36,529 bases of DNA from Bacteroidales bacterium (lineage in GTDB: Bacteria > Bacteroidota > Bacteroidia > Bacteroidales > G3-4614), in NCBI GenBank assembly GCA_017935575.1, contig JAGBHI010000017.1, positions 1 through 36,529 on the forward strand. Reading direction: 5' to 3'. Below are positions 1 through 7,656 of the stretch, in pieces. The notes under the pieces were generated by a model. That model had not been told where the DNA came from and ran no database searches. It saw nothing but the letters and a program-made list of their open reading frames with translations. Each line of letters starts with the position of its first letter. Positions within the stretch are counted from its first letter, which is position 1. Position numbers and translations under genes: made by a program.

Positions 1-40
1 CCAATTAGCCTAATTAGGCTGATAATACTAACAACTAAGG
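1..40. repeat. Palindromic intergenic repeat, partial copy
   Basis: Positions 7-20 form a perfect 14-bp palindrome (AGCCTAATTAGGCT). It is followed by GGCTGATAATACTAACAACTAA, split here as GGCTGATAATA + CTAACAACTAA, which closely matches the sequence at 1009-1030. This looks like one module of the dispersed repeat family also found at 919-1036, 27395-27429 and 30191-30338. The copy may begin upstream of the window. Confidence 0.6.
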
Positions 41-63
41 AGCAAAGTACTGTACAACTTCTT

Positions 64-112
64 ATATTTTTACCACTTATTGCCATTCTCTAAATATTTT
101 CTTTGCATTGTA
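64..112 (+). promoter_or_regulatory. Phage-locus promoter motif, copy 1 (scaffold/capsid operon)
   Basis: The upstream box ATATTTTTACCA (64-75) and the downstream box TTTGCATTGTA (102-112) are separated by exactly 26 bp. The same two boxes with the same spacing lie upstream of the portal gene (25438-25486, 22 of 23 positions identical) and, on the minus strand, of the tail-hub gene (25414-25366). TTTG at 102-105 coincides with a Bacteroidota-type -7 box (TTTCTTTG, one mismatch to TAnnTTTG). The upstream box sits just before the place expected for the -33 box. It could be an alternative sigma-factor promoter or an activator site plus a weak -7. The gene start at 158 lies 45 bp downstream. Confidence 0.72.
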
Positions 113-143
113 AAAACACCACAATAGTGTGGTAAAATACAAT
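107..143. promoter_or_regulatory. Operator-like or leader-hairpin inverted repeat before the scaffold gene
   Basis: A nested inverted repeat is visible: ATTGTA (107-112), then ACCACA (118-123), loop ATAG, TGTGGT (128-133), then TACAAT (138-143). It begins inside the downstream promoter box and ends 14 bp before the ATG at 158. It could bind a dimeric repressor or form an RNA hairpin near the start of the transcript. There is no T-tract after it, so it is not a normal intrinsic terminator. Confidence 0.5.
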
Positions 144-157
144 TAACAAATTAATCT

Positions 158-913
158 ATGGAAAAATTTTTAGAGAAAAACGAAACTCTGCCCAATGGCT
201 GGCGTGGAGTGGTGGTAAAGAGGCTTACAAAGCATTACCCCGAAAAAAGTTTTGAGACCGACGACGAACTGTTTGAAACGCTTGCAGAGTTTGATGCTCG
301 CTTAGATGAGCGTTTTGAGCGTTTGCGTAACGACCAATGCAAACTTGCAGGAATTTTTAACTCAAATCCGAAAATGGCAGGATTTATCTCTTCGGTTATT
401 GAGGGAGAGGATCCTCTTATTGCCTGTGTCAGATTCTTTGGAGGCGATGTGTTGGAGTGTGCTCATGACGAAAATCGTTTGTCGCAACTTCGTCGCGAGA
501 ACGATGCTTATTTAGAGCGTATGGCTTCTGCCGAAAAATCACGAAAAGAGATTGAGGAGAATTGGAATTTGAGCGAGAAGTCAATAAAACGCTTTAAAGA
601 GGCAAAGGGTATGACCGATGAAGAGTTTGAGCTCTTTATGGAGAAGGTTTGCCACTTGTGCGAGCACGTATTTATGTGCGACTTCAGCTTTGAGATTCTT
701 GATACTCTTTTCAAAGGTGTGAACTACGACACCGATGTTGATATTGCCGAGCAAACCGGAGAGGTTAAAGGTCGCAATCAGAGAATTATTTTTGATAAAG
801 AGCATAACTCCGATGCTGATGTCTCTCCATCATCTTTCTCAAAAGAGGAGAGCAACGATAATCTTACTCCTATGTTTGGTTTACGTCGCAGAAAAAGTGT
901 CTGGGACTTATAA
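158..913 (+). CDS. Probable capsid scaffold protein (phage)
   Basis: A 251-residue soluble protein, rich in Glu, Lys and Arg, lies directly before the major capsid gene, the usual place of a scaffold. Predicted coiled-coil or helical stretches run from about residue 40 to 60 and from 105 to 165. The last 40 residues are Ser/Asp-rich and end in a basic patch (LRRRKSVWDL), which resembles the capsid-binding tails of phage scaffolds. No enzyme motif is seen. The ATG at 158 is the first in frame after the promoter motif. The assignment rests on position, length and composition; I do not recognise a named family. It could instead be a minor head protein. Confidence 0.55.
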   Translation: MEKFLEKNETLPNGWRGVVVKRLTKHYPEKSFETDDELFETLAEFDARLDERFERLRNDQCKLAGIFNSNPKMAGFISSVIEGEDPLIACVRFFGGDVLECAHDENRLSQLRRENDAYLERMASAEKSRKEIEENWNLSEKSIKRFKEAKGMTDEEFELFMEKVCHLCEHVFMCDFSFEILDTLFKGVNYDTDVDIAEQTGEVKGRNQRIIFDKEHNSDADVSPSSFSKEESNDNLTPMFGLRRRKSVWDL

Positions 914-918
914 TTTAA

Positions 919-1036
919 GTTTTTAGTTGTTGGTTTTCAACGTCGTTGCCCCTTCGGGGTAGTTTTTAGTTGCAACTTCGTATCTCTTATACAACTTATT
1001 AGCCCATGGGCTAATAATACTACCAACTAACAACTG
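919..1036. repeat. Modular palindromic repeat between scaffold and capsid genes
   Basis: The 185-bp gap begins with AGTTTTTAGTTGTTGG (919-934) and the CCCC-TTC-GGGG mini-hairpin (949-959). A second AGTTTTTAGTTG follows at 961-972. A perfect 22-bp palindrome centred on AGCCCATGGGCT occupies 996-1017, and the module ends with CTAACAACT near 1027-1035. The first 50 bp match the modules at 21336-21386 and 30191-30241. The remaining gap to 1099 is AT-rich with no clear promoter. Confidence 0.7.
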
Positions 1037-1098
1037 TTTAAAAAAAATCACATCACAAACAGCTTCTTAATTATTAATTATTTAAACACTATTTTATT

Positions 1099-2487
1099 AT
1101 GAAAAAGATTTTGAATTTTATTAAAGAAAATCAAATTTGGGTTTTATTGGCTCTTTTTGTTATTGCCCTTGTGGTAATGTATGTTTCAAATTGTTCGCTT
1201 TATGCGTTGGCAGCTGTTATTCCGGCTGTAAGTACAGGAAAAATTGTTACGGGCGAACCTCTTACTCGCGACTTGGCTACGCGTAACAGTTCTGACCTCA
1301 TAAAGAGCGAGATTGATAAGCGTATAACAAAGATACGCCCTATGTCAACTCCTATTGACCAACTTTCGCGTTGGGCCGGTGCCAGAAAAGCAAACTCAAT
1401 GGTAGTTGATTACTACTCTGTTGATATTAAACCTACAAAGGCGGTTTTGAGTGTTGCTTATACCGAACCTACATCTGATACGGTTACTTCTGCTGCTCAA
1501 AAGGTTACTATAAGTACAAGTAATAATGATATTTTTGAGGTGTCTGAGACTATCCTTGTTCAAGGTGTAAAGGGGTATGAAAACGACGGAGTTACTCCAT
1601 CTAAGTCTGATTTGGTTCTTTACATAACAAGTAAAGAGGAGAACGGCAACTTGAATGTCTATGCTATTAATGGTAAAAAGATTGGTTCGGTTGAGAAGTG
1701 TGTTCCTTCAATCCCTGCTTCAAAAACTTTGATACGAATGGGACGTGCGGCAACCGAGTTAGATGTTCAAACTGCTCAGTTTGAGGCTTTGCCTGTTAAG
1801 GAACAAAACAACTGCCAAATTTTTAAAATACAAGTTGAGCAATCTACTTTCCAAAAAATTGCAGCCAAAAATGTGCCTTGGGATTTTTCAGATTCTGAGG
1901 AGGCTGCTATTTACGATATGCGTTTGGGTATGGAGAAGACCTTTATGTTTGGCGTCAAAAATACCCTTTACGACTCTCGTAAAAAAGAGAACGTTATGCT
2001 TACCGGCGGTATTTGGTGGCAAGCAGGTAAGGAGTATGAGTTTGACGCCTCAAAGGAGCTTACTCAAAACGACCTTATTGATATGATGAAAGAGGCATTT
2101 ACCGGTAATGGTGGTAATAAACGTAAAGTGCTTATTGGAGGTAGCGACTTTATCGGTCGTATCAATAAACTTGATGTAACTAAGGTTATAAGTGCTGACG
2201 ATGAGTATGTTAAGTGGGGTATCGATTTCTCTGAAATTCGCTCAAAATTTGGTAAGTTCTACATCTTGTACTCTGAGGTGTTTGACGATTGCGGTATGAG
2301 CGATTACGGCTTTGCTTTTGACCCTGAGTTTATTACCCGCTGGGCGCATGTACCTTTCGGACATCAAAAACTTGACCTTAAGAGTGCCGGTATCCGCAAC
2401 ACCGATGCTGTGGTTATGACCGAAGCAAGTTGTTTAACTCTTCGTTATCCTGCCGCTCATATGCGTATTGTTCCCAAACAGGGTTAA
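1099..2487 (+). CDS. Phage major capsid protein with an N-terminal membrane segment
   Basis: A 462-residue protein that I place in the HK97-fold major capsid family of Bacteroidota short-tailed phages (DUF5309-like). From about residue 47 the sequence runs GKIVTGEPLTRDLATR, then KIRPMSTPIDQLSRWAG, the usual beginning of such capsid proteins. The C-terminal half has the typical region with KVLIGGSDFIGRINKLD and ends near AAHMRIVPK. What is odd is an extra N-terminus of about 46 residues: basic start MKKILNFIKENQ, a hydrophobic segment at about 13-31, and a second mildly hydrophobic stretch to 45. This predicts membrane attachment or an export-like signal. No internal Met near residue 47 offers an alternative start, so the extension is in frame and probably translated. 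It is downstream of the scaffold gene, as in most phages. Confidence 0.82.
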   Translation: MKKILNFIKENQIWVLLALFVIALVVMYVSNCSLYALAAVIPAVSTGKIVTGEPLTRDLATRNSSDLIKSEIDKRITKIRPMSTPIDQLSRWAGARKANSMVVDYYSVDIKPTKAVLSVAYTEPTSDTVTSAAQKVTISTSNNDIFEVSETILVQGVKGYENDGVTPSKSDLVLYITSKEENGNLNVYAINGKKIGSVEKCVPSIPASKTLIRMGRAATELDVQTAQFEALPVKEQNNCQIFKIQVEQSTFQKIAAKNVPWDFSDSEEAAIYDMRLGMEKTFMFGVKNTLYDSRKKENVMLTGGIWWQAGKEYEFDASKELTQNDLIDMMKEAFTGNGGNKRKVLIGGSDFIGRINKLDVTKVISADDEYVKWGIDFSEIRSKFGKFYILYSEVFDDCGMSDYGFAFDPEFITRWAHVPFGHQKLDLKSAGIRNTDAVVMTEASCLTLRYPAAHMRIVPKQG

Positions 2488-2564
2488 TTCTCTTTCTAAG
2501 GTTGTCGGCTTACGTGCCGACAACTCTTTAGATTATTTATAAATCAAGTTTATAATTATTGTTT

Positions 2565-2945
2565 ATGAAAAGATATAAGACTAATCATGGAAATCTTACG
2601 ACATTTATAAGAGTGGGTGATAAGAATGTGAGAATTAAATTTATTTCGGGTAACAACGTATATGGATATTTTGAAACAGATAATATTGATATTCAGAAGG
2701 CTCTTGAAAAGGATTTGTCTTTTGGGGTAAAATTCTTTCTTGATGATACAGTTCAACAAAAAATAGAGAAGCCATTGAATTCAGATGTGCTCTATGTTAA
2801 TGAGGTAACATCGTGGCAACAGGCAAAAAAATATCTGAATAAAAAACCATATGGCATATTGTATGCCGAGATGAAAACACCTGATGACATCAGGTCTGTG
2901 GCAAATAAATTTAAATTGGTATTCAATAATATTGAGGGTTGGTAG
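2565..2945 (+). CDS. Small phage structural protein, function unknown
   Basis: 126 residues if the ATG at 2565 is used; a TTG two codons earlier is also open. It lies between the capsid and adaptor genes and stops 1 bp before the next start. The N-terminal half looks like a small beta-rich domain (VRIKFISGNNVYGYFETD), followed by IDIQKALEKDLSFGVKFFL, a pattern I associate with small structural proteins of Bacteroides phages. The C-terminal half (VTSWQQAKKYLNKK to the end) looks like a compact helical domain. There is no signal peptide. It could be a decoration, head-completion or assembly protein; nothing in the sequence decides between these. Confidence 0.5.
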   Translation: MKRYKTNHGNLTTFIRVGDKNVRIKFISGNNVYGYFETDNIDIQKALEKDLSFGVKFFLDDTVQQKIEKPLNSDVLYVNEVTSWQQAKKYLNKKPYGILYAEMKTPDDIRSVANKFKLVFNNIEGW

Positions 2946-2946
2946 T

Positions 2947-3576
2947 ATGCTATATAGTAAAGATCTTTTAATTGAACTTGTAAAAATAAATATGCAGGAG
3001 GGCTTTTCGCCTATTGATGCAACATTGGAGCAAGTGTCGGGGCCAAGAATTGGTAGCTACATTGAACAAAAACTACCAGAGGCAATTATGCAGGTTTTTT
3101 GCGATGCACCTGTCTATCTATTGGAGCAGTGTGATGCATCTTCCATTTTGACTCCAAACAAAAATCAAAATGGCAGTGGAGAGGTTATTCTGCCTGATGA
3201 TATGTTACGCTTAACCCTCTTTAAAATGAAGGGTTGGGAGCGTGCCGTAACACGATTTTATCCTGCCGATTCTCCTACTGCAGAACTTCAAACAAATGTT
3301 TATACTATGGCAGGTAGGGCAAAGCCTGTAGCGATACTCTCTTTATCTCATGAAGGTGAGAGAGTCTTAAAATATTACTCTTTACCACCGGAGGTTCAAA
3401 ATCATGAAATAGAAGATGCCCTTTATGTGAAAATTCCTGATATCTCAAAGCCTATTGAGATTAATGAACTGCTTCTGCCCTCAATTACCTATTTGACAGC
3501 TGCTATGGTTTTTGATATAATGGGCGAAGTGGAGCGTGCTGCTATTATGCGAGCAAATATAACAATCAAACAGTAA
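2947..3576 (+). CDS. Probable head-tail adaptor protein
   Basis: The ATG at 2947, 1 bp after the preceding stop, gives 209 residues; an earlier in-frame ATG at 2884 overlaps the upstream gene and is less likely. Blocks such as LPDDMLRLTLFKMKGWERAV and the later LQTNVYTMAGRAKPVAILS are typical of a conserved protein in short-tailed Bacteroidota phages, where it follows the capsid genes and fits a head-completion or adaptor ring role. The C-terminus (YLTAAMVFDIMGEVERAAIMRANI) looks helical, as in connector proteins. It would sit between the portal, encoded about 22 kb away, and the tail hub. Confidence is moderate because the fold is inferred by position and pattern. Confidence 0.6.
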   Translation: MLYSKDLLIELVKINMQEGFSPIDATLEQVSGPRIGSYIEQKLPEAIMQVFCDAPVYLLEQCDASSILTPNKNQNGSGEVILPDDMLRLTLFKMKGWERAVTRFYPADSPTAELQTNVYTMAGRAKPVAILSLSHEGERVLKYYSLPPEVQNHEIEDALYVKIPDISKPIEINELLLPSITYLTAAMVFDIMGEVERAAIMRANITIKQ

Positions 3577-3582
3577 ACTATT

Positions 3583-6060
3583 ATGAAAAATTCTATTGAT
3601 ATTGATAAAGATAATCGTTTCTTAGGTTATCATTATGGTTTGGGTAAAGTTCTTGCTCAGCCTATTTCTCCTCAACCCGGAATGTTTTTTATAAATGGCG
3701 AAACAAATTCGGTTTGGATGTGGGATAGCTTAACTAAAATGTGGATTGATACAAACCGAGTTGATAGCGGACTAAAGGGTATGCTAACTGATGAGAAAGG
3801 TAATTCTCCTGCTGATTTTGTGCCGTCTCAAAAAGTTGGAGTAAAGGAGAGCTATTTTTATGTTGCCAAAACAGATATTGCAAAGGATTTTGTTTTTACT
3901 CATTTTAAGAATGGGAATGATTCTGTTAGTGTAAATGTATTGTCAACTTCTATTGTTGTTCTTTATTGGAATGGCACTTACTGGGAGAAATCTCTTGTTC
4001 CAATGAATATCAATTTGAAAGAACTTGCCAAAGAGTCTGATTTAAGGGCAGAGATAGATAGAGCTTCTAAAAATGATGCAACTTTTGAGACCTATATTAA
4101 TGGCTCGGAGGATAGCTTTTCAACCTCTTTTGTTACTACTTATTCTGGAAGAGATCTTCCTTATGTTATTCCTGAAGGTTCTGTAATATATTTAAGTGGT
4201 GATATCACAGAGATATTGGCTTATTCTGATAAAAATTCAGAGGTTTATAGCGTAGTTAAAAATGGAGATATTGCCGATAGAGATATTACATATATAAAAA
4301 ATAGGTCGGAACTTGGCAATCTGACACTCTCTTTTGCTTATAAAGGAATAATCCCGGAGATAAAAGATGCGAATAAAAGATTGACATCAGCCGAGAATAA
4401 TTTGGGTGATTTAGGTTCTGTTATTTATGGCGGGAGCAAAGATTATAATTTAAATATTATTACCTCTCCTGCTTATATTGATCTTCAAGAGCGTGTAACG
4501 GGATATTTTAAAGGTTACAAGGTCGATTTATCTCAATATGTAGGTAAATATGACAAAGTCTATTTCCGAGGAGCAGAGTGGGATTATCCTTCTGATGGTT
4601 CTCATATTACACGAGGATTAATATTGGATAAAGATGGTAATATTGAAGCTATTGCACCATTCGTGTCAGAAAGGAGTAATGGTTGGCAATCTTTACCTAT
4701 TACTGAAAACTCTAAGACCTTATGGGCTACATATTGTACTAAGCCTGAGGGAGGGGAAGTTTGGAATCCTGAATATGTTTTGATGCAAAGTGAGGGTATT
4801 GAAGGTATTGTCTCAACCGTTGAAAAGTTAGATAATGGTGTAGATGTTATTCTCCCCTCTGATATATATATTCTTAAAGGTAGGGTGTCGCAGCTATTTT
4901 TTAGAGGATTCATAAGATCTTCATCACCTTATAAATATGATATAAAGGTATTGTGCGATATAGGCAAAACTTTCTCTCGTTATTATGAGATTGATGATAA
5001 AGAGGGTGTTATTGCAGAGGGAGATTATCCAATTAAGATTGTGGTAAGAAATGATAAATTGAAAGTGTTAGGTATAGCAGAAGCAACCATTCATCTTATT
5101 TCTCAAACCTCAATAAAATCTCCGTTAAATGTTTTATGTGTTGGGGATAGTACAGCCGTATCGGGTGATTGGGTTGCTGAATTGAGGAGAATGATTAATG
5201 ATGATAATTTGAACTTTGTTGGGCGTAAAGAGGGTAATGCTGAGAGTGTAAAATTAGAAGCGACAGGAGGTTGGAGCTGGAATAGTTTTATAACTCCTCA
5301 AAATGATGCAATAAGATTTGATATCTCTAATTGTATAGGTACACCAACTAAAGGAGGTGTGCTATCTATTGGAAGTTCAAAATATACTATAATAGAGATA
5401 AATCTTACCGAAGGCTCCGGTAATATATTGTGTTCAGGAGTAGTTCCAACGCAAAGTTCAGGAGTATTGATAGGTGAGAATATTGAAATGACTTATACCT
5501 CTTGTCAAACCGAGAAATTTGCTCCATTTTATAATAATGGCAAAATTGATTTTAAGTATTATGCCGATAACTATTGTAATGGTAATATAGATATAATGGT
5601 TGTTCATTTGGGAGTAAATAATTCATTATGGGAGGACTCAGATACAGACTACTCTATTGCTCAAGCTAAAAAGTTTATTGAGGGATATTTTGTTGATTTC
5701 CCAAATGGCAAGATGATTGTATCGGCTATTCCTATGCCCGATGATGGTATAAATGTATATGCAAACTCTTATGACGATAATAATATTAATCGTTACGGAA
5801 CAATCTTCTCTTTCTTGAGATATAATAAAGCATTATATGATTTGGTGGAGGGGTTAAAGAGCAAATACAATATCAGTTATGCTCCAACAAATATCTTTTT
5901 TGATACTGATTATGGCTATCCCAAAACTCATAAGAGTGTAAATACTCGTGTTACAGATTACAAAGAGATGATTGGCATAAACGGAGTACACCCTACGCAA
6001 AAAGGATATTATATGTTTGCCGACGGAATAGCTCCTGTATTCTCTAAAATGGTTGTTTAA
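3583..6060 (+). CDS. Tail fibre or spike with C-terminal SGNH esterase domain
   Basis: 825 residues, the largest protein of the cluster. The N-terminal part (about 1-150) resembles a virion-attachment region and carries tail-fibre-like phrases (GETNSVWMWDSLTKMWIDT). The middle (about 150-510) is beta-rich with repeated glycan-binding-like segments. The C-terminal part is an SGNH/GDSL hydrolase: nucleophile block GDST at about 521-524, the LGVNNS block at about 675-680, and NGVHPTQKGYY near 800-810 with the catalytic-type His. The Asp usual in the last block (DxxH) is Asn here, so catalysis may use another acid or be weak. Such domains deacetylate surface polysaccharides, so a role in recognising or trimming the capsule of a target cell is inferred. 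It follows the adaptor gene by 6 bp. Confidence 0.72.
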   Translation: MKNSIDIDKDNRFLGYHYGLGKVLAQPISPQPGMFFINGETNSVWMWDSLTKMWIDTNRVDSGLKGMLTDEKGNSPADFVPSQKVGVKESYFYVAKTDIAKDFVFTHFKNGNDSVSVNVLSTSIVVLYWNGTYWEKSLVPMNINLKELAKESDLRAEIDRASKNDATFETYINGSEDSFSTSFVTTYSGRDLPYVIPEGSVIYLSGDITEILAYSDKNSEVYSVVKNGDIADRDITYIKNRSELGNLTLSFAYKGIIPEIKDANKRLTSAENNLGDLGSVIYGGSKDYNLNIITSPAYIDLQERVTGYFKGYKVDLSQYVGKYDKVYFRGAEWDYPSDGSHITRGLILDKDGNIEAIAPFVSERSNGWQSLPITENSKTLWATYCTKPEGGEVWNPEYVLMQSEGIEGIVSTVEKLDNGVDVILPSDIYILKGRVSQLFFRGFIRSSSPYKYDIKVLCDIGKTFSRYYEIDDKEGVIAEGDYPIKIVVRNDKLKVLGIAEATIHLISQTSIKSPLNVLCVGDSTAVSGDWVAELRRMINDDNLNFVGRKEGNAESVKLEATGGWSWNSFITPQNDAIRFDISNCIGTPTKGGVLSIGSSKYTIIEINLTEGSGNILCSGVVPTQSSGVLIGENIEMTYTSCQTEKFAPFYNNGKIDFKYYADNYCNGNIDIMVVHLGVNNSLWEDSDTDYSIAQAKKFIEGYFVDFPNGKMIVSAIPMPDDGINVYANSYDDNNINRYGTIFSFLRYNKALYDLVEGLKSKYNISYAPTNIFFDTDYGYPKTHKSVNTRVTDYKEMIGINGVHPTQKGYYMFADGIAPVFSKMVV

Positions 6061-6079
6061 CAATTAAATATTTAAAATT

Positions 6080-6808
6080 ATGACAGACTTTAATCCTACA
6101 ATAACGCCAATGGTATATACAAAAAGCGATGTAGATGCTATTATTAAAAACAAATTGCAAGAGAACCTTATAAGTTGGAATGCCTCTTTTAATATTGATA
6201 ATATTATTAAGCAAGGAATTTATTATATAAGCGGAGAGAGAATATCATTTACAGATAATCTTCCTATATTGAATACAGGGTATATAAGCGGACAAATTAC
6301 CGTGTTAGATGCTAATGGCTGTATTACTCAATATTTGAAACTAACCAATGCAGGTGGTAGTGAGGGTAAAGAGTATATCCGTACCTATACAAGTGGTAGT
6401 TGGAGTACTTGGAGGGAGTTGCAAAGCACAACTGTGTTTAACAATGGTATTGATGATGCGAGTTTGAAGAATTATGAGGATAACGGCTACTACACAGGTG
6501 CTATACTTAATACAATAGGTTCGGCTACAGGTTCGGATTTGTCAAACTTATATCAAATAACAGAAGCATTCAAGGTTGATATTAAAACCTCAAAGGGTTA
6601 TGCTCACTTACCCTCAGGTACTTTCTTTACAATGAAAGTGATGAATAACTATGCTGTAGTAAAAGCATCGCAAAGTTGGGGTGCATCGGCATTTCATACC
6701 ATCACCCAAAAAGCGGATATTCAATTATGGGACGGAACATTCCTTTGCGTACAACGTAGCAGAATAGCGGATAGGGGTTGGACTAATTGGAAAATAATAA
6801 ATATATAA
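6080..6808 (+). CDS. Tail fibre-like protein with pyocin-knob repeats
   Basis: 242 residues. An N-terminal 40 residues with a short helix (YTKSDVDAIIKNKLQ) precede two pyocin-knob-like units. The first has GKEYIRTYTSGSWSTWRELQ at about 95-115, and the second ends with QRSRIADRGWTNWKIINI at the C-terminus. This W-x-x-W motif is common in receptor-binding tips of tailed phages and tailocins. It starts 19 bp after the esterase fibre gene and probably makes a second, or accessory, receptor-binding protein of the same particle. There is no signal peptide, as expected for a virion component. Confidence 0.65.
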   Translation: MTDFNPTITPMVYTKSDVDAIIKNKLQENLISWNASFNIDNIIKQGIYYISGERISFTDNLPILNTGYISGQITVLDANGCITQYLKLTNAGGSEGKEYIRTYTSGSWSTWRELQSTTVFNNGIDDASLKNYEDNGYYTGAILNTIGSATGSDLSNLYQITEAFKVDIKTSKGYAHLPSGTFFTMKVMNNYAVVKASQSWGASAFHTITQKADIQLWDGTFLCVQRSRIADRGWTNWKIINI

Positions 6809-6813
6809 CAATT

Positions 6814-7197
6814 ATGAATTGGGGAGATATAGTAACCGTAGTAAGTACGGTTCTTGCCTCGTTGGGCGGATTTGAGTTTATGAAATGGCTTTTTACTCGA
6901 AGAAGCAATAAGAGAATTGCTGCTGCACAAGCCAATTCAAAAGAGATTGAAGTTGAAACCGATGAGTTTCATCTGTTACGTGAGAGATTGGAGTTGTCAG
7001 ATAGGCAACTCCTTGAAAAAGAGCAAAGATTTTATGAGCAGACGTTGTTGGTGCGAAAGCTCAATAAACAGTTGCTTGAAAAAACGAATGAGAATGGTGC
7101 TCTGTCGGCACGAATAAGCTCATTGGAAGCCGAGCGTGCCATGAAGCTTTGTGAGCGACGTGGCTGTGAACGACGAGAACCTCAAAGCGGATATTAA
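6814..7197 (+). CDS. Membrane-anchored coiled-coil phage protein (holin/spanin-like)
   Basis: The ATG at 6814 gives 127 residues; an upstream ATG at 6787 overlaps the previous gene. One membrane segment (about 5-25) is followed by a basic turn (FTRRSNKR) and a long charged coiled coil (about 35-108). The tail carries two cysteines in CERRGCERREPQ. This plan is common in proteins next to lysis genes of Bacteroides phages. It fits an inner-membrane spanin or a holin accessory, but no function is proven. The gene is followed by a lone repeat half-unit and the DUF5675 gene, so it belongs to the lysis end of the cluster. Confidence 0.55.
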   Translation: MNWGDIVTVVSTVLASLGGFEFMKWLFTRRSNKRIAAAQANSKEIEVETDEFHLLRERLELSDRQLLEKEQRFYEQTLLVRKLNKQLLEKTNENGALSARISSLEAERAMKLCERRGCERREPQSGY

Positions 7198-7201
7198 TAT
7201 A

Positions 7202-7217
7202 GTTTTTAGTTGTTAGA
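7202..7217 (+). repeat. Solo repeat half-unit AGTTTTTAGTTGTTAG
   Basis: Sixteen bases identical to the start of the module at 30191-30206 and nearly identical to those at 919 and 21336. It occupies nearly the whole 21-bp gap between two lysis-region genes and ends 1 bp before the ATG at 7219. Confidence 0.6.
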
Positions 7218-7218
7218 G

Positions 7219-7650
7219 ATGGAGATAAAGGTAAAACGATTATACATTAAAGAGGAGTACACCATTGGCAAAATGTATATCAATGGTATGTGCTTCTGTG
7301 ATACTTTAGAGGATAAAGTGAGAGACCTTAATAAAGATGGCGATTTAAGTGATAATGGCGAAGGTAAGGTTTATGCCCAAACAGCTATTCCTTATGGTAA
7401 ATATAAAGTTATTGTCTCTTTCTCCCCCAAATTTAAACGCATGTTGCCAAGATTATTAGATGTTCCTCACTTTGAAGGTATTCTTATTCATCGGGGTAAT
7501 ACTGCTAAAGATAGTGCCGGTTGTATATTGGTCGGAGAAAATAGGGTAAAAGGTCAGCTCTTAAATTCTACTCCATACGAAAAGAGGTTAATCGCCATCT
7601 GTCTTAATGCCCAATTGCAGAATGAAGATATAACAATTGAAATATGTTAG
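7219..7650 (+). CDS. DUF5675 family protein, probable lysis enzyme or accessory
   Basis: The ATG at 7219 gives 143 residues; a TTG three codons earlier is open but lies in the repeat. The hallmark of DUF5675 is visible: early FCDTLED, a turn IPYGKYKV, and a core with IHRGNTAKDSAGCILVG in which His (about residue 91) and Cys (about 101) are conserved. This His/Cys arrangement resembles the active site of L,D-transpeptidase-like folds, so a peptidoglycan-acting role is often supposed, but this is inference. It lies between a membrane coiled-coil protein and a candidate spanin, where an endolysin would be expected, and no classical lysozyme is seen in the window. Confidence 0.72.
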   Translation: MEIKVKRLYIKEEYTIGKMYINGMCFCDTLEDKVRDLNKDGDLSDNGEGKVYAQTAIPYGKYKVIVSFSPKFKRMLPRLLDVPHFEGILIHRGNTAKDSAGCILVGENRVKGQLLNSTPYEKRLIAICLNAQLQNEDITIEIC

Positions 7651-7656
7651 ATTAAT

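Noticed and set aside
4602-4913. 103-codon antisense frame inside the tail fibre gene
   Set aside because: It lies wholly within a long sense gene and shows no recognisable domain or start signal.
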